DNA from: Clostridium thermarum
Lineage (GTDB): Bacteria; Bacillota; Clostridia; Clostridiales; Clostridiaceae
NCBI RefSeq assembly: GCF_006351925.1
Contig: NZ_CP040924.1
Span: forward strand, 1,386,001 to 1,450,000
Length of the DNA stretch: 64,000 nucleotides
Direction of reading: 5' to 3'
Each line of letters begins with the position of its first letter. Position 1 is the stretch's first letter. Below are positions 46,516 to 56,049 of the stretch, piece by piece. The notes beneath the pieces were generated by a model. The model saw only the letters and a program-made list of their open reading frames with translations, was not told the origin of the DNA and did not search any database. Position numbers and translations under genes: made by a program.

Positions 46516-48819
46516 ATGAATAAGATAATGTTTGATATTTTGCTCCTTTTGAAGGGTGGAGAAAATTGGGATGTCAAGCGATATGCCAGAAAGCTATTTA
46601 AACCTTATTCTATTATAGAACAAGAATATAGAAGTCTTGTTTATGATAAATATGTTGCTGAAAATAAACTTACTAAAAAGGGGGAGCAATATTTAAACGA
46701 GCATAAGATAGATAATGCTGTTATATTGGCTGCAGGTGTATCGTCACGTTTTGTTCCCCTCTGCTTTGAAAAACCAAAGGCACTTTTAAAGGTAAAAGGT
46801 GAAGTAATGATTGAAAGGCAAATACGTCAGCTTAAGGAAGCCGGAATATCAGAAATTATAATTGTTGTAGGGCACATGAAAGATATGTTTTCATACCTTG
46901 TTGAAAAATATGGTGTCAAGTTAATTGAAACTGATACCTATAAGGTGCGCAATAATCATGCAAGTGTTTATGCTGCAAGAGAGTATCTTAGAAATACAAT
47001 AATTACCTCTGCGGACTTATACTTCAATGAAAATATATTTCAAAAGTATGCATACGATGCCTATTATTGTACTGTTTACAGAGAAGGTATAACTGATGAA
47101 CGAGGAATTGAAACAGATATATATGACCGAATTATAAACACTTTTTATGGAGCAGCGGATACTTGGATAACATTAGGATATGCATATTTTAATGAGAGAT
47201 TTTCTCGAAACTTTTTAGAAATACTTGAAAAGGAATATGATTATCCTAAGACTATGCAAAAATTCTGGGCAGATATTCAAGATAACCATCTCAGCGAGCT
47301 TTATATGTATGCAAAGCGTTGCCATGGTAATATCATTTATGAATTTGATTCACTTGAAGAACTTCGCGAATTTGATACATCATATTGTAATGATGCACAA
47401 TCGCCATTGCTTCGGCAAATAGCCAATACTTTAAAAACAAGTGAGAACAATCTTAAAGATTTCAAACCTATAACAAAAGAAGATCTTGGACGCGGTTTTA
47501 CATTTACGTTTGAACAAAAGAGATATATATGTCGCATAACAAATGATTCGAAAATTATTGAGATAAATCGATATGACGATAAAATACAAGAATTAGTTAA
47601 TTTAACGGAAAGTTTTATTAGCTATTACGATAAAACTTTACCTTTATGTGCTGCTGAAAATGTTATTTCACCTTTTGCTAATATGCCCTTATCCATGGGA
47701 TTCCAAGAAAGATATATTGTTGGAAATACTTATTCTTATTTAGAACAGGATAACTTCATTGGAAGCACATATTTACTTCCGTTTTATCAAATGATTTCTG
47801 AGCAGTGCTTTAAATTATTCGGAGCTAAATACTCTGATGCAAGGACACTTACAGGTATGAATTGTCTTATGATGGTGCTTACATCATTAGCTAAAATTGG
47901 GGATAGAATTTTGATTCAGGGATCTTCTGCCGGAGGTCACGCATCTGTTAAGCCTATTGCAGAAAGGTTAGGACTTAAGGTTGGTGAAGTGCCCTTTGAC
48001 TATGAGAAGCAAGATGTGGATTACGAAAAATTAAATCAACAACTACATAATGAAAAAATTGATTTTGTTTTACTTGCACCATCTGACATTATACATCCAT
48101 TTGAGGTGGAAAAAGTTGATACAACAAAAACAACTTTATTATATGATGCAAGTCAATTACTGGGTTTAATTGCAGCAGATTTAATTGATAATCCATTAAA
48201 ATCTGTTGATAATATGGTTATGTTTGGAGGAACACATAAAACATTTCCTGGTCCTGCAAGTGGCCTGATAATGACAAATAATGATGAACTCCATAGTAGA
48301 TTAGAAACAAGTATTAACCCTATTTATATACGTCATACACAAATGCATCAGAAGGTAAGCTTATTATTTGCTATGATAGAATTTGAAACATTTGGTAGAG
48401 CATATGAGGAACATATTGTAGAACTTTCAAATGCTCTTTCAGAGGAGCTAGAAAAACGAGGATTTAGTGTTGGAAAAGCTTATGATAACAAATATACAAG
48501 TACACATGAGGTTTTCATATATACAGATAAAGAAGCTATGGATAGAATATATGAGAATAGTATACGCTTTGGTGTTACATTAAATAAGAAACACAAGAAA
48601 TTATTCCGTGGTTATGGAATTAGACTTGGTACACAGGAAATAGCCCGTTACGGTTGGCCAAAGGATTCAATGCAAACAATTGCAGATATAATATGTGAAA
48701 TTTCTTTTCCAAATGTTGATGATGGAAAAGTTAGGCGATTACTATCAGGACTGCCACCTAAAAAAATACAGTATACTTTTGATGATGCAACTGAAGCATA
48801 TTTTAAAAGATTTATATGA
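46516..48819 (+). CDS. fusion: winged helix + LicC-like cytidylyltransferase + SHMT-like PLP enzyme
   Basis: 767 residues. 1-64: winged-helix-like start. 68-300: sugar/choline nucleotidyltransferase, with VILAAGVSSRFVPLCFEKPK and SADLYF. 310-365: a short segment (ITKEDLGRGFTFTFEQKRYICRI) that resembles the first hairpin of choline kinases. 375-760: a serine-hydroxymethyltransferase-like PLP fold, with AAENVISPFANM, FGGTHKTFPGPASG (PLP lysine K575) and RGYGIRLGTQEIARYG. In phosphocholine loci the winged helix and LicC domains are normally followed by choline kinase; here a PLP enzyme replaces it. It could make a CDP-linked hydroxy-amino acid or amino-alcohol. The product is unknown. Confidence 0.78.
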   Translation: MNKIMFDILLLLKGGENWDVKRYARKLFKPYSIIEQEYRSLVYDKYVAENKLTKKGEQYLNEHKIDNAVILAAGVSSRFVPLCFEKPKALLKVKGEVMIERQIRQLKEAGISEIIIVVGHMKDMFSYLVEKYGVKLIETDTYKVRNNHASVYAAREYLRNTIITSADLYFNENIFQKYAYDAYYCTVYREGITDERGIETDIYDRIINTFYGAADTWITLGYAYFNERFSRNFLEILEKEYDYPKTMQKFWADIQDNHLSELYMYAKRCHGNIIYEFDSLEELREFDTSYCNDAQSPLLRQIANTLKTSENNLKDFKPITKEDLGRGFTFTFEQKRYICRITNDSKIIEINRYDDKIQELVNLTESFISYYDKTLPLCAAENVISPFANMPLSMGFQERYIVGNTYSYLEQDNFIGSTYLLPFYQMISEQCFKLFGAKYSDARTLTGMNCLMMVLTSLAKIGDRILIQGSSAGGHASVKPIAERLGLKVGEVPFDYEKQDVDYEKLNQQLHNEKIDFVLLAPSDIIHPFEVEKVDTTKTTLLYDASQLLGLIAADLIDNPLKSVDNMVMFGGTHKTFPGPASGLIMTNNDELHSRLETSINPIYIRHTQMHQKVSLLFAMIEFETFGRAYEEHIVELSNALSEELEKRGFSVGKAYDNKYTSTHEVFIYTDKEAMDRIYENSIRFGVTLNKKHKKLFRGYGIRLGTQEIARYGWPKDSMQTIADIICEISFPNVDDGKVRRLLSGLPPKKIQYTFDDATEAYFKRFI

Positions 48820-48825
48820 TGAGTC

Positions 48826-49134
48826 ATGTTATTTTATATAAATACACAATCACAGTATATTGTTATTTTTGGTTCTGGTAGTTTTGGAGCGCTGATGTGT
48901 CAAAAATTGTTTTATCTTTTTGAATATCAAAAGAAGTGGATTTTAGAAAATGATATGGTATTGAATGGATTGAACTGTATTTACTAAGAGCATTTTTTTC
49001 AAAATAACAACAATTATTCAATACAGTATTTTCATAATATGATTGAACAAAAATATATGGACATAATTATGACAAAATGGCCTTTGAAAGTAAGACCATA
49101 TGGGGGAAGCATTTGGCTAAGAAAAGAAAGATAA
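48826..49134 (+). pseudogene. decayed gene with Rossmann-tag remnant
   Basis: One frame is open for 103 codons except for a single TAA at 48985-48987. The first part reads SQYIVIFGSGSFGALMCQKL, the nucleotide-binding strand-loop-helix of the domain that recurs in this island; the second part ends VRPYGGSIWLRKER. Without the rest of the domain and with the stop, it is most likely the remnant of a once larger island gene. The original enzyme type cannot be told. No good ribosome site is present at 48826. Confidence 0.55.
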
Positions 49135-49144
49135 TAATTTAAAA

Positions 49145-49258
49145 ATGAAATTTAAGAAAGCATTATTTAAATCGTATATTAGGGGAATATTGTACGAAAG
49201 ATTTTTGGTAATAGCTAGAGGAGCCTTTTCACTATATCAAAATAAGATTAAATATTAA
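49145..49258 (+). pseudogene. short open fragment, probable gene tail remnant
   Basis: 37 codons from ATG 49145 (KALFKSYIRGILYERFLVIA...), basic, without a ribosome site. It looks like the C-terminal end of a longer protein rather than a gene. The rest of the gap 48820-49329 is AT-rich with no further signal I can support. Confidence 0.35.
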
Positions 49259-49329
49259 ATAATGTAAGTTCATAATTATGAGAAGCATATTATTGATTTA
49301 TACAAATAGTAGTTGAAAGGAAGGCAATT

Positions 49330-50541
49330 ATGGCTGAATTAATAAGTGTAATAGTGCCTATATATAATGTAGAACCATATTTACGTCAGTGTATTGAAAG
49401 TATTATAAATCAGACATACAGAAATATTGAGATAATATTAGTTGATGATGGTTCTACGGATAAATGCGGTGACATATGTGATGAATATGCGGCAAAAGAC
49501 CAGCGAATAAAAGTAATTCATAAGAAGAATGGTGGTCAGGACAGTGCAAGAAAAGAAGGAATGAAAATTGCCCAAGGGGTATATATTGGATATGTAGATG
49601 GAGATGATTGGATCGAACCAGAGATGTATGAATCCTTATATAAACTTGCTAAGAAGTCAGGAGCTTTAATTGTTGAATCAGGTGTAATAGATACTTATAC
49701 AAACAAAGCAGTTTTACGAAAACCATTTTATACACCTGGATTTTATTCTGGCAAAAAGTTTCAGGATACTATCCCCACAATTATTCATACTGGTAATTTT
49801 TTTAAACACGGTATTTTTCCATATCTAGTTACAAAACTTTTTTATAAAGATTGCATATTTAAATATCAGATGATGTCTGAAGAAAGCAATAATCTTGTTG
49901 ATGATGTTATGTGTGTGTTTCCTTGTGTTATTAATACCCAATCAATATATATTACCGATGAATGCTTTTATCATTATAGAATACGTAATTCTTCAACTAA
50001 ACGATCATTAAGAAATGACGTAGCTGATATTATAAAAGCCAATTATTCTAATTGGTTAAAAAGATTTAATGCAGTTGGCTATGAGAAAAGCATTCAGAGC
50101 CAGTTGAACTTTTTTATAATGTATTTACTAGCATCTAAAGCTATATACATATTTGATTTAAATCAATCAGACTTGTGCCTTATACCATATGGTGGAATAA
50201 AAAAAAGTTCAAAAATTGTTCTATATGGAGCTGGTGCCGTTGGTATACAACTTTATAACTATATATCAAATAGTGATTGCTGTAGTATAGTTTACTGGGC
50301 TGATAAAAATTATTCTTCTTTTAGCGATTTGGATGTAAAAAGTCCAGAAAATATAATTAATATTGATTTTGATTATTTAATTATTGCTATCTTTAATAGG
50401 GATGCATATATAAGTGCAAAAAAGAGTTTAATTTCAATGGGGATAAATGAAAATAAGATACGTTGGATTGACGAAAAATATTTAAATAATCCGAAGTTAC
50501 TATTAGAGCAATGTAATTTATTCAATGATAGTAAAATTTGA
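49330..50541 (+). CDS. GT2 glycosyltransferase with C-terminal Rossmann tag
   Basis: 403 residues. GT2 domain 1-220: VIVPIYNVEPYLRQCIESII, VDDGSTDKCGDICDEYA, GYVDGDDWIEPEMY (metal-binding DGDD near 93). The C-terminal domain from about 290 is the recurrent Rossmann-like module: KIVLYGAGAVGIQLYNYI, then YWADKN, the SPENI turn and SAKKSLISMGINENKI. Predicted to add a sugar from a nucleotide donor to a flagellin glycan or lipid-linked glycan. The ribosome site AAAGGAAGG precedes ATG. It follows the decayed region. Confidence 0.85.
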   Translation: MAELISVIVPIYNVEPYLRQCIESIINQTYRNIEIILVDDGSTDKCGDICDEYAAKDQRIKVIHKKNGGQDSARKEGMKIAQGVYIGYVDGDDWIEPEMYESLYKLAKKSGALIVESGVIDTYTNKAVLRKPFYTPGFYSGKKFQDTIPTIIHTGNFFKHGIFPYLVTKLFYKDCIFKYQMMSEESNNLVDDVMCVFPCVINTQSIYITDECFYHYRIRNSSTKRSLRNDVADIIKANYSNWLKRFNAVGYEKSIQSQLNFFIMYLLASKAIYIFDLNQSDLCLIPYGGIKKSSKIVLYGAGAVGIQLYNYISNSDCCSIVYWADKNYSSFSDLDVKSPENIINIDFDYLIIAIFNRDAYISAKKSLISMGINENKIRWIDEKYLNNPKLLLEQCNLFNDSKI

Positions 50542-50624
50542 TGAATAAACCATGTTAAGTGATTATACGAAAATATTAAATAATATGGTTATAGCAAATA
50601 TAATTCAAAAATAGGGGATAAAAA

Positions 50625-51746
50625 ATGATATGTAGTATAATTGTTCCATTATATAAGGGAAATAAATATATAAAGAAAATTATTGAGATTGCACAGCATT
50701 GGACCAGTTTAGATGATAAGCTTAAACCAGAAATAATTTTTGTGAACGACTTTCCTGTACAGCCTATAGTATTACCACAATGGAAAAATAAATATAATAT
50801 ATTCATTAAAGTAATAGAAAATCAACATAATATGGGAATTCATCATTCTCGAATCGTTGGTTTAGAACATGCAATTGGTGATTACATTGTTTTCTTAGAT
50901 CAAGATGACTTATTAAATGAGAATTATTTGATTAGCCAGTTACAACATTTAAAAGATGGAGAGGCAGTAATTTGTAATGGTTTGTATAGAAATGGGGAGA
51001 AAATTTTTTCTGCATCTAACCCTATGAAAAAAGAATATTCTTTTAAAGAATATTTGTATTGCGGGTATCCCCTTGTTTCATTAGGTCAGCTCTTAATCAA
51101 AAGAAATACCATTCCTAAAGAATGGCTTAATAATATAATGATATATAACGGTTGGGATGATCACTTTTTATGGGCACTTATGATGGCACATAATGTAAAG
51201 GTTAATATTAATGAAGAGATATTGTATGTACATGAGGAAGATGGGAGTAATGCATCTTTTAATTGGAAACAAATGAGTTTGTCAGGTCAAAATTTTCGAG
51301 ATATATTTTTGAGGCTGAACTTAATGAATGATATTGAGGAAAGACAATTCAGAAAAATGATTGATTCTAAAATTCAGAAATATGAAGAATACAACGAGTT
51401 GTCAACTCTGTTTCAGAATGTTTTGCAGGAGAAATTAGAAAATTATTTTTATTTAAATAATATTCGAGAAATTGCCATATATGGATTTGGTGTTTATGGT
51501 AAACAATTTTATCAGATGTTGAAAAATACAAACATTGAGGTTTTATATTGCATAGACAAAAGAAATGATGTTAAAAAGGCTAATATTCCCGTAATTTCAC
51601 TTAATAAAAATATGCTAAGAGTTGATGCTATTGTAGTATCGACAATAAGTTCTTTTGATGAAATTAAAAAAGCTATAAAAGAATATTGTCCGTTTAAAGT
51701 AATCTCATTATTTGATATTTTAAAAGAAGTAAATCAAATATATTAA
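50625..51746 (+). CDS. GT2 glycosyltransferase with C-terminal Rossmann tag
   Basis: 373 residues. GT2 start CSIIVPLYKGNKYIKKIIEI and the metal motif FLDQDDLLNENYL (about residues 90-100). A typical acceptor-side segment GWDDHFLWALMM follows. The last 90 residues hold the recurrent module (REIAIYGFGVYGKQFYQML, YCIDKRND, KKAIKEYCPFKVISL). The ribosome site AGGGGATAAAAA precedes ATG. It is 11 bases before the RgpF-like gene, so they are co-translated. Donor sugar unknown. Confidence 0.85.
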   Translation: MICSIIVPLYKGNKYIKKIIEIAQHWTSLDDKLKPEIIFVNDFPVQPIVLPQWKNKYNIFIKVIENQHNMGIHHSRIVGLEHAIGDYIVFLDQDDLLNENYLISQLQHLKDGEAVICNGLYRNGEKIFSASNPMKKEYSFKEYLYCGYPLVSLGQLLIKRNTIPKEWLNNIMIYNGWDDHFLWALMMAHNVKVNINEEILYVHEEDGSNASFNWKQMSLSGQNFRDIFLRLNLMNDIEERQFRKMIDSKIQKYEEYNELSTLFQNVLQEKLENYFYLNNIREIAIYGFGVYGKQFYQMLKNTNIEVLYCIDKRNDVKKANIPVISLNKNMLRVDAIVVSTISSFDEIKKAIKEYCPFKVISLFDILKEVNQIY

Positions 51747-51756
51747 GGGGGACTTT

Positions 51757-52998
51757 ATGAGCAGTACATTTGAAAATACTGAACAACTAAGTTGTATCCT
51801 TCCAGCTGACTATTCAATAGATAGTTATTATGAGAGAATTTTAACCAAACGTATAGCTGTAGTTATGCATATGCATTATTTCGATACTTTTGATAAATAT
51901 AAACAATACATTGATAATATTCCGAAGGAGATTCATATTTATTTTACAACCTCAAATAATGAAATAAGAAAGAAAATTGAGCTTTTTCTTGAACATAGAA
52001 AAAATTGTATGATAATAGAGAAGAATAACCGTGGTAGAGATATAAGTTCTTTTTTAGTAGCTTGCCGCAAAGAAATTCTAAAATATGAATATGTTTGCTT
52101 TTTGCATGACAAAAGGGAAAAAGATCCATCAATGAAAAAGGATATAGACAGATGGATATATAGTCAGTGGGAAAATATGTTAGGAACTTCTACATATATT
52201 TATAATGTGCTTTCCTATTTTGATAAAAATTCACAGATAGGATTGCTACTTCCTCCAATTCCTATTGGGGAGCATTTATCTTTCTTATATAGAAATAATT
52301 GGTACAATAATTATGATAATACAATTAAATTAGCAAAACGTTTGGATTTGCATTGTAATGTTAATAAAGAAATATCCCCTATGGCTTTAGGAACAGTGTA
52401 TTGGGCTAGAGTTGATGCTTTAAAAAAGCTGTTAGAATATGAATGGAAATATGAGGATTTTGATGCAGAACCATTAGCTGATGATGGAACTATAAGTCAT
52501 GCAATCGAACGAATATTGGAGTATGTAGCTAAGGATGCAGGATATGAGAGTAAATGGGTTATGACAGATCGTTATGCACAAGAGAGGTTGGGAGATTTTA
52601 CAAATGTCTTATCTAAGGCATTTGAAAGACTTAGAAAGTCATTAGGTCTTCGGAACATATATGATCTAGATAGATTTGATTATAAGGCACTCGAATTAAA
52701 GGAAATTTGCCAGAATTATAAAAAGGTTTATATATACGGAGCAGGTATATTTGGAAGAGATTGTCTTCACTTTATGAAGGCTATAGATGTAAGAATAGAT
52801 GCTTTTATTGTTACAAATATGGCAGGAAATGAGTCAGAAATTGAAAACATTTCAGTATATTCTTTAAATGAAATTGAGTTTGACAACGAAACAATTGTAA
52901 TTGTAGCTGTAAAAAAAGAATATCAAGAGGAGATTTTTAAGAAATTAAAGGAAAATGGGTTGCCTACAAGTGCAATATGCAATTGGCGTCAATACTGA
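51757..52998 (+). CDS. RgpF-like (rhamnan synthesis F family) protein with C-terminal Rossmann tag
   Basis: 413 residues. The main domain matches the RgpF family: KRIAVVMHMHYFDTFDKY, IEKNNRGRDISSFLVACRKE, VCFLHDKREKDP, GLLLPPIPIGEH and ALGTVYWARVDALKKL. RgpF-type proteins act in rhamnose-containing polysaccharide synthesis. From about 325 comes the recurrent module (VYIYGAGIFGRDCLHFM, IFKKLKENGLP). The ribosome site AAGGGGGA lies 7 bases before ATG. Its presence suggests a rhamnose or deoxysugar residue in the product, although no dTDP-rhamnose genes are in the window. Confidence 0.82.
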   Translation: MSSTFENTEQLSCILPADYSIDSYYERILTKRIAVVMHMHYFDTFDKYKQYIDNIPKEIHIYFTTSNNEIRKKIELFLEHRKNCMIIEKNNRGRDISSFLVACRKEILKYEYVCFLHDKREKDPSMKKDIDRWIYSQWENMLGTSTYIYNVLSYFDKNSQIGLLLPPIPIGEHLSFLYRNNWYNNYDNTIKLAKRLDLHCNVNKEISPMALGTVYWARVDALKKLLEYEWKYEDFDAEPLADDGTISHAIERILEYVAKDAGYESKWVMTDRYAQERLGDFTNVLSKAFERLRKSLGLRNIYDLDRFDYKALELKEICQNYKKVYIYGAGIFGRDCLHFMKAIDVRIDAFIVTNMAGNESEIENISVYSLNEIEFDNETIVIVAVKKEYQEEIFKKLKENGLPTSAICNWRQY

Positions 52999-53019
52999 AT
53001 TTATTTGGAGGAACACAAT

Positions 53020-54621
53020 ATGGATATAATACAAAATATATTAAATGAAAGAAATCGTAGATTTGGAATAGAAAAATTTAATTTTCAGACATGGGAAGAG
53101 TTTGAGAGAATTAAGAAAAATAAATCTGTATTTTTATTTGGTATTGGCATCGGTGCTGATTTCTTTATTGAAAATTATACTGGTAGCATTGTTGGTTTAA
53201 TTGATAATGATAAAAAAAAGCATGGGCTTCCAATAGATTTGTTTATTGACGAAATTGCATTAGATAAGTGTCAAGAAAAGAAAGTTTTGGATGTATCCAT
53301 ATTAAATCAATATAAAAATGATGATATAGTTATCTTAATTACTAATCTTAAATCATGTGAACAAATTGCAGAACAGCTTGAAAGTATAGGAATTAGCAAT
53401 TATTTTTCTTTACTTGCAATGGAGGGGTTAAAAAAAGTTTTTTCTGATACTGCTCAAGATTATGATAGTGACAATATTATAAAAGAATGTACTAAAAGGA
53501 TAGAACAAAATAAAATAGTATTTTATACAATGGGTGGTTATTCTGGACATGGAAAATATATTGCTGAACAACTTTCGAAATTGCGAGATGATTTAGATAT
53601 AGTTTGGATTATTGATGATTTAAAAATTCTTAAGGATCCTGCATTACATATACCCAAAGGTATCAGATATGTATATTTAAGAAATAGAAAGCAATATATT
53701 TATCAGATGGAAACAGCTAAGATATGGATATATGATGATATGATTCCATTATACATTCATAAGCGACCAGGACAAATATATGTGCAAGTTAAACATTGGC
53801 CCAGTATCACCTTAAAAACCTTTGGATTTGACTTAACAACATTTCGTAATGAAGAAGGAGAAATTGCAGTTTGTAAGCACAATTCAGCAATGATTGATTA
53901 TATTCTTACAGGTAGTAAGTTTGATACAGACACTTGCAGAAGTGGATTTGGATTTCAAGGAGAGGTTGTTCAAGTTGGTTCACCACGATCTGATATTATT
54001 TTTTATGAAATTACACACAAGCAGAAAATATGCAGATATTATGATTTAGATAATGAAAAAAAAATCTTGTTGTATGCGCCGACATTTCGCTGTAAACAAG
54101 GTGTTTATTATAAACCTGATGTTTATGAAACTAATATTGATTATGAATTACTGTTAAAAAAACTTAGTGGCAGATTTTTTGGTGATTGGAGAATTCTTTT
54201 AAGATTACATCCTGTAGTTTCCGAAGCAAGTAAAAACATAAAACAACCGGATTATGTAATTGACGCCAGTAATTATCATGACAGCCAGGAACTTGTTGCA
54301 GCAGCAGATATCATGATTACAGACTATTCAAGTATAATGTTTGAACCTGCTTTCGTAAGGAAACCAGTGTTTTTATTTGCACCGGATCGCAAGGAATATA
54401 TCAATGGTGAACGAAAGCTATTAATAGACTATGATACTTTACCATTTCCCATTGCTGAATCAAATGAGGAACTGGCACATAATATTGAAAATTTTGATCA
54501 AGAAGAGTATGTAAATAAGGTTGATAAGTTTATGGAAAAATATGGGGTTCATGAAGACGGACACGCCAGCGAACGTGCTGCAAAATTTATTTCGGACTTA
54601 CTTGATGATAAAAGGAGCTAG
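53020..54621 (+). CDS. CDP-glycerol:poly(glycerophosphate) transferase-like with N-terminal Rossmann tag
   Basis: 533 residues from ATG 53020. Residues 15-130 are the recurrent module, here at the N-terminus (SVFLFGIGIGADFFIENY, GLIDNDKKKHG, EQLESIGISNY). The remainder is the TagB/TagF-type GT-B fold: VQVGSPRSDII, LLYAPTFRCKQGVY, RILLRLHPVVSE and ITDYSSIMFEPAFVRKPV. Such enzymes move glycerol- or ribitol-phosphate from CDP donors. GGAGG (53007-53011) is 8 bases before this ATG; a TTG at 53005 overlaps it. It is the second enzyme of this type in the island and uses a different sub-architecture from 40490. Confidence 0.85.
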   Translation: MDIIQNILNERNRRFGIEKFNFQTWEEFERIKKNKSVFLFGIGIGADFFIENYTGSIVGLIDNDKKKHGLPIDLFIDEIALDKCQEKKVLDVSILNQYKNDDIVILITNLKSCEQIAEQLESIGISNYFSLLAMEGLKKVFSDTAQDYDSDNIIKECTKRIEQNKIVFYTMGGYSGHGKYIAEQLSKLRDDLDIVWIIDDLKILKDPALHIPKGIRYVYLRNRKQYIYQMETAKIWIYDDMIPLYIHKRPGQIYVQVKHWPSITLKTFGFDLTTFRNEEGEIAVCKHNSAMIDYILTGSKFDTDTCRSGFGFQGEVVQVGSPRSDIIFYEITHKQKICRYYDLDNEKKILLYAPTFRCKQGVYYKPDVYETNIDYELLLKKLSGRFFGDWRILLRLHPVVSEASKNIKQPDYVIDASNYHDSQELVAAADIMITDYSSIMFEPAFVRKPVFLFAPDRKEYINGERKLLIDYDTLPFPIAESNEELAHNIENFDQEEYVNKVDKFMEKYGVHEDGHASERAAKFISDLLDDKRS

Positions 54622-54626
54622 ATAAT

Positions 54627-55991
54627 ATGCCAAAAGTCTCAATAATAATGCCCTCCTTAAATGTAGTAAAATATATTGAACAGTGTATGGAAAGTGTAAT
54701 AAACCAAACACTAAAGGATATAGAAATTATTGCTGTAGATGCAGGTTCAACAGACGGAACTCTTGAAATTTTAAGAAAATATGAATTACACGATAATAGA
54801 GTTCAGATTATACACGCAGATAAAAAAAGCTACGGTTATCAGGTAAACTTAGGAATTTCGGTGGCTAATGGAGATTATATCGGAATTGTAGAAACTGATG
54901 ATTATATAGATTTAAAAATGTATGAAACTTTATATACCCTTGCTGTAGAATCAAAAGCGGATTATGTTAAGGGAAGTGCAGTAAGGTTTTTAGGGTTGAC
55001 AGGAGATAGAAAGTATTGCACTAAAATTGAAGTTTTTACAGTTAAAGAATTTGCTCAGCATAATGGTTTAATTACTATTAATCCAAGCGTAACACCGGAA
55101 CTTATTCTTAAAGACTATTACTTATGGACTGGTATATATAGAAATGATTTTGCTAAATCTATACTATTGAATCAAACTCCCGGTGCTGCATATCAAGACA
55201 TTGGTTTTCTTCTTCAGACCTTTTGCAAAGCCAAGAAGGCTGTTTACATAGATAAAATATTTTATTATTATCGTCAAGATAATCCAAGTGCTTCAGGATA
55301 TAATCCTAAAGCTTTTCACTTCCTTGTTCAAGAATATAAACATGTAGATAATCTGCTTCAAGGTCAAGATGAAAAATGGCATGCATTAAGCTATTGTAAA
55401 ATGTTTCGACAAACAAATCAAAGAATCAGGTTGATGGCAATCTCTGGTGTGTTTTGGGATTCTGCTATATCAGATCTGAAAAATATATCTGATAAATTAA
55501 AAGTAGCAATTAGTACAAATGAAATTGCAGCTGAAAATTTAACAGCCAAAGAATGGGCGGAGTTGGACTTAATTGTTCAAAACCCTAGGGAGCTATATGA
55601 GTATCATAAAACGGCTGAAACAGAAAGATGTGGTAAGCTTTCTATTTTATTAGAAAAAATTTCTGCTGCTGATCAAATTGTTGTTTTTGGATGTGGCATA
55701 TTAGGGAATTTTGTTCTGGCTTTACTTGATTTAAATGGCATAGATAAAATTGGAGCATATTGTGACAATAATTCTGATTTGTGGAAAAAAGACTTGCAAG
55801 GCAAGCCAATAATTTCACCAGCACAGGCTGTTCAGGACTATCCCAATGGAACATACATTGTTGCTAACAGGACTCATTGTCAGGAAATAAAGAAGCAATT
55901 AGTGGGCATGGGTATTTCTGATGATAATATTTATGAATATACCCTGGGGGCAGATCCTATACTGTTGAATAAGATTTATTTGAATAGCTGA
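54627..55991 (+). CDS. GT2 glycosyltransferase with C-terminal Rossmann tag
   Basis: 454 residues. GT2: VSIIMPSLNVVKYIEQCMES, VDAGSTDGTLEILRKYE and GIVETDDYIDLKMY (ETDD in place of the usual DxDD). From about 345 the recurrent module is very clear: QIVVFGCGILGNFVLALL, YCDNNSDLWKKDLQG, the SPAQA turn, IKKQLVGMGISDDNIY. It starts 5 bases after the transferase gene, with AAGGAGC as ribosome site. Donor and acceptor unknown. Confidence 0.85.
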   Translation: MPKVSIIMPSLNVVKYIEQCMESVINQTLKDIEIIAVDAGSTDGTLEILRKYELHDNRVQIIHADKKSYGYQVNLGISVANGDYIGIVETDDYIDLKMYETLYTLAVESKADYVKGSAVRFLGLTGDRKYCTKIEVFTVKEFAQHNGLITINPSVTPELILKDYYLWTGIYRNDFAKSILLNQTPGAAYQDIGFLLQTFCKAKKAVYIDKIFYYYRQDNPSASGYNPKAFHFLVQEYKHVDNLLQGQDEKWHALSYCKMFRQTNQRIRLMAISGVFWDSAISDLKNISDKLKVAISTNEIAAENLTAKEWAELDLIVQNPRELYEYHKTAETERCGKLSILLEKISAADQIVVFGCGILGNFVLALLDLNGIDKIGAYCDNNSDLWKKDLQGKPIISPAQAVQDYPNGTYIVANRTHCQEIKKQLVGMGISDDNIYEYTLGADPILLNKIYLNS

Positions 55992-56049
55992 TGATTAAAG
56001 AAATCTTCTTTATATTATTATTTTATATTTGAATGAACGGAGTTAGAGT

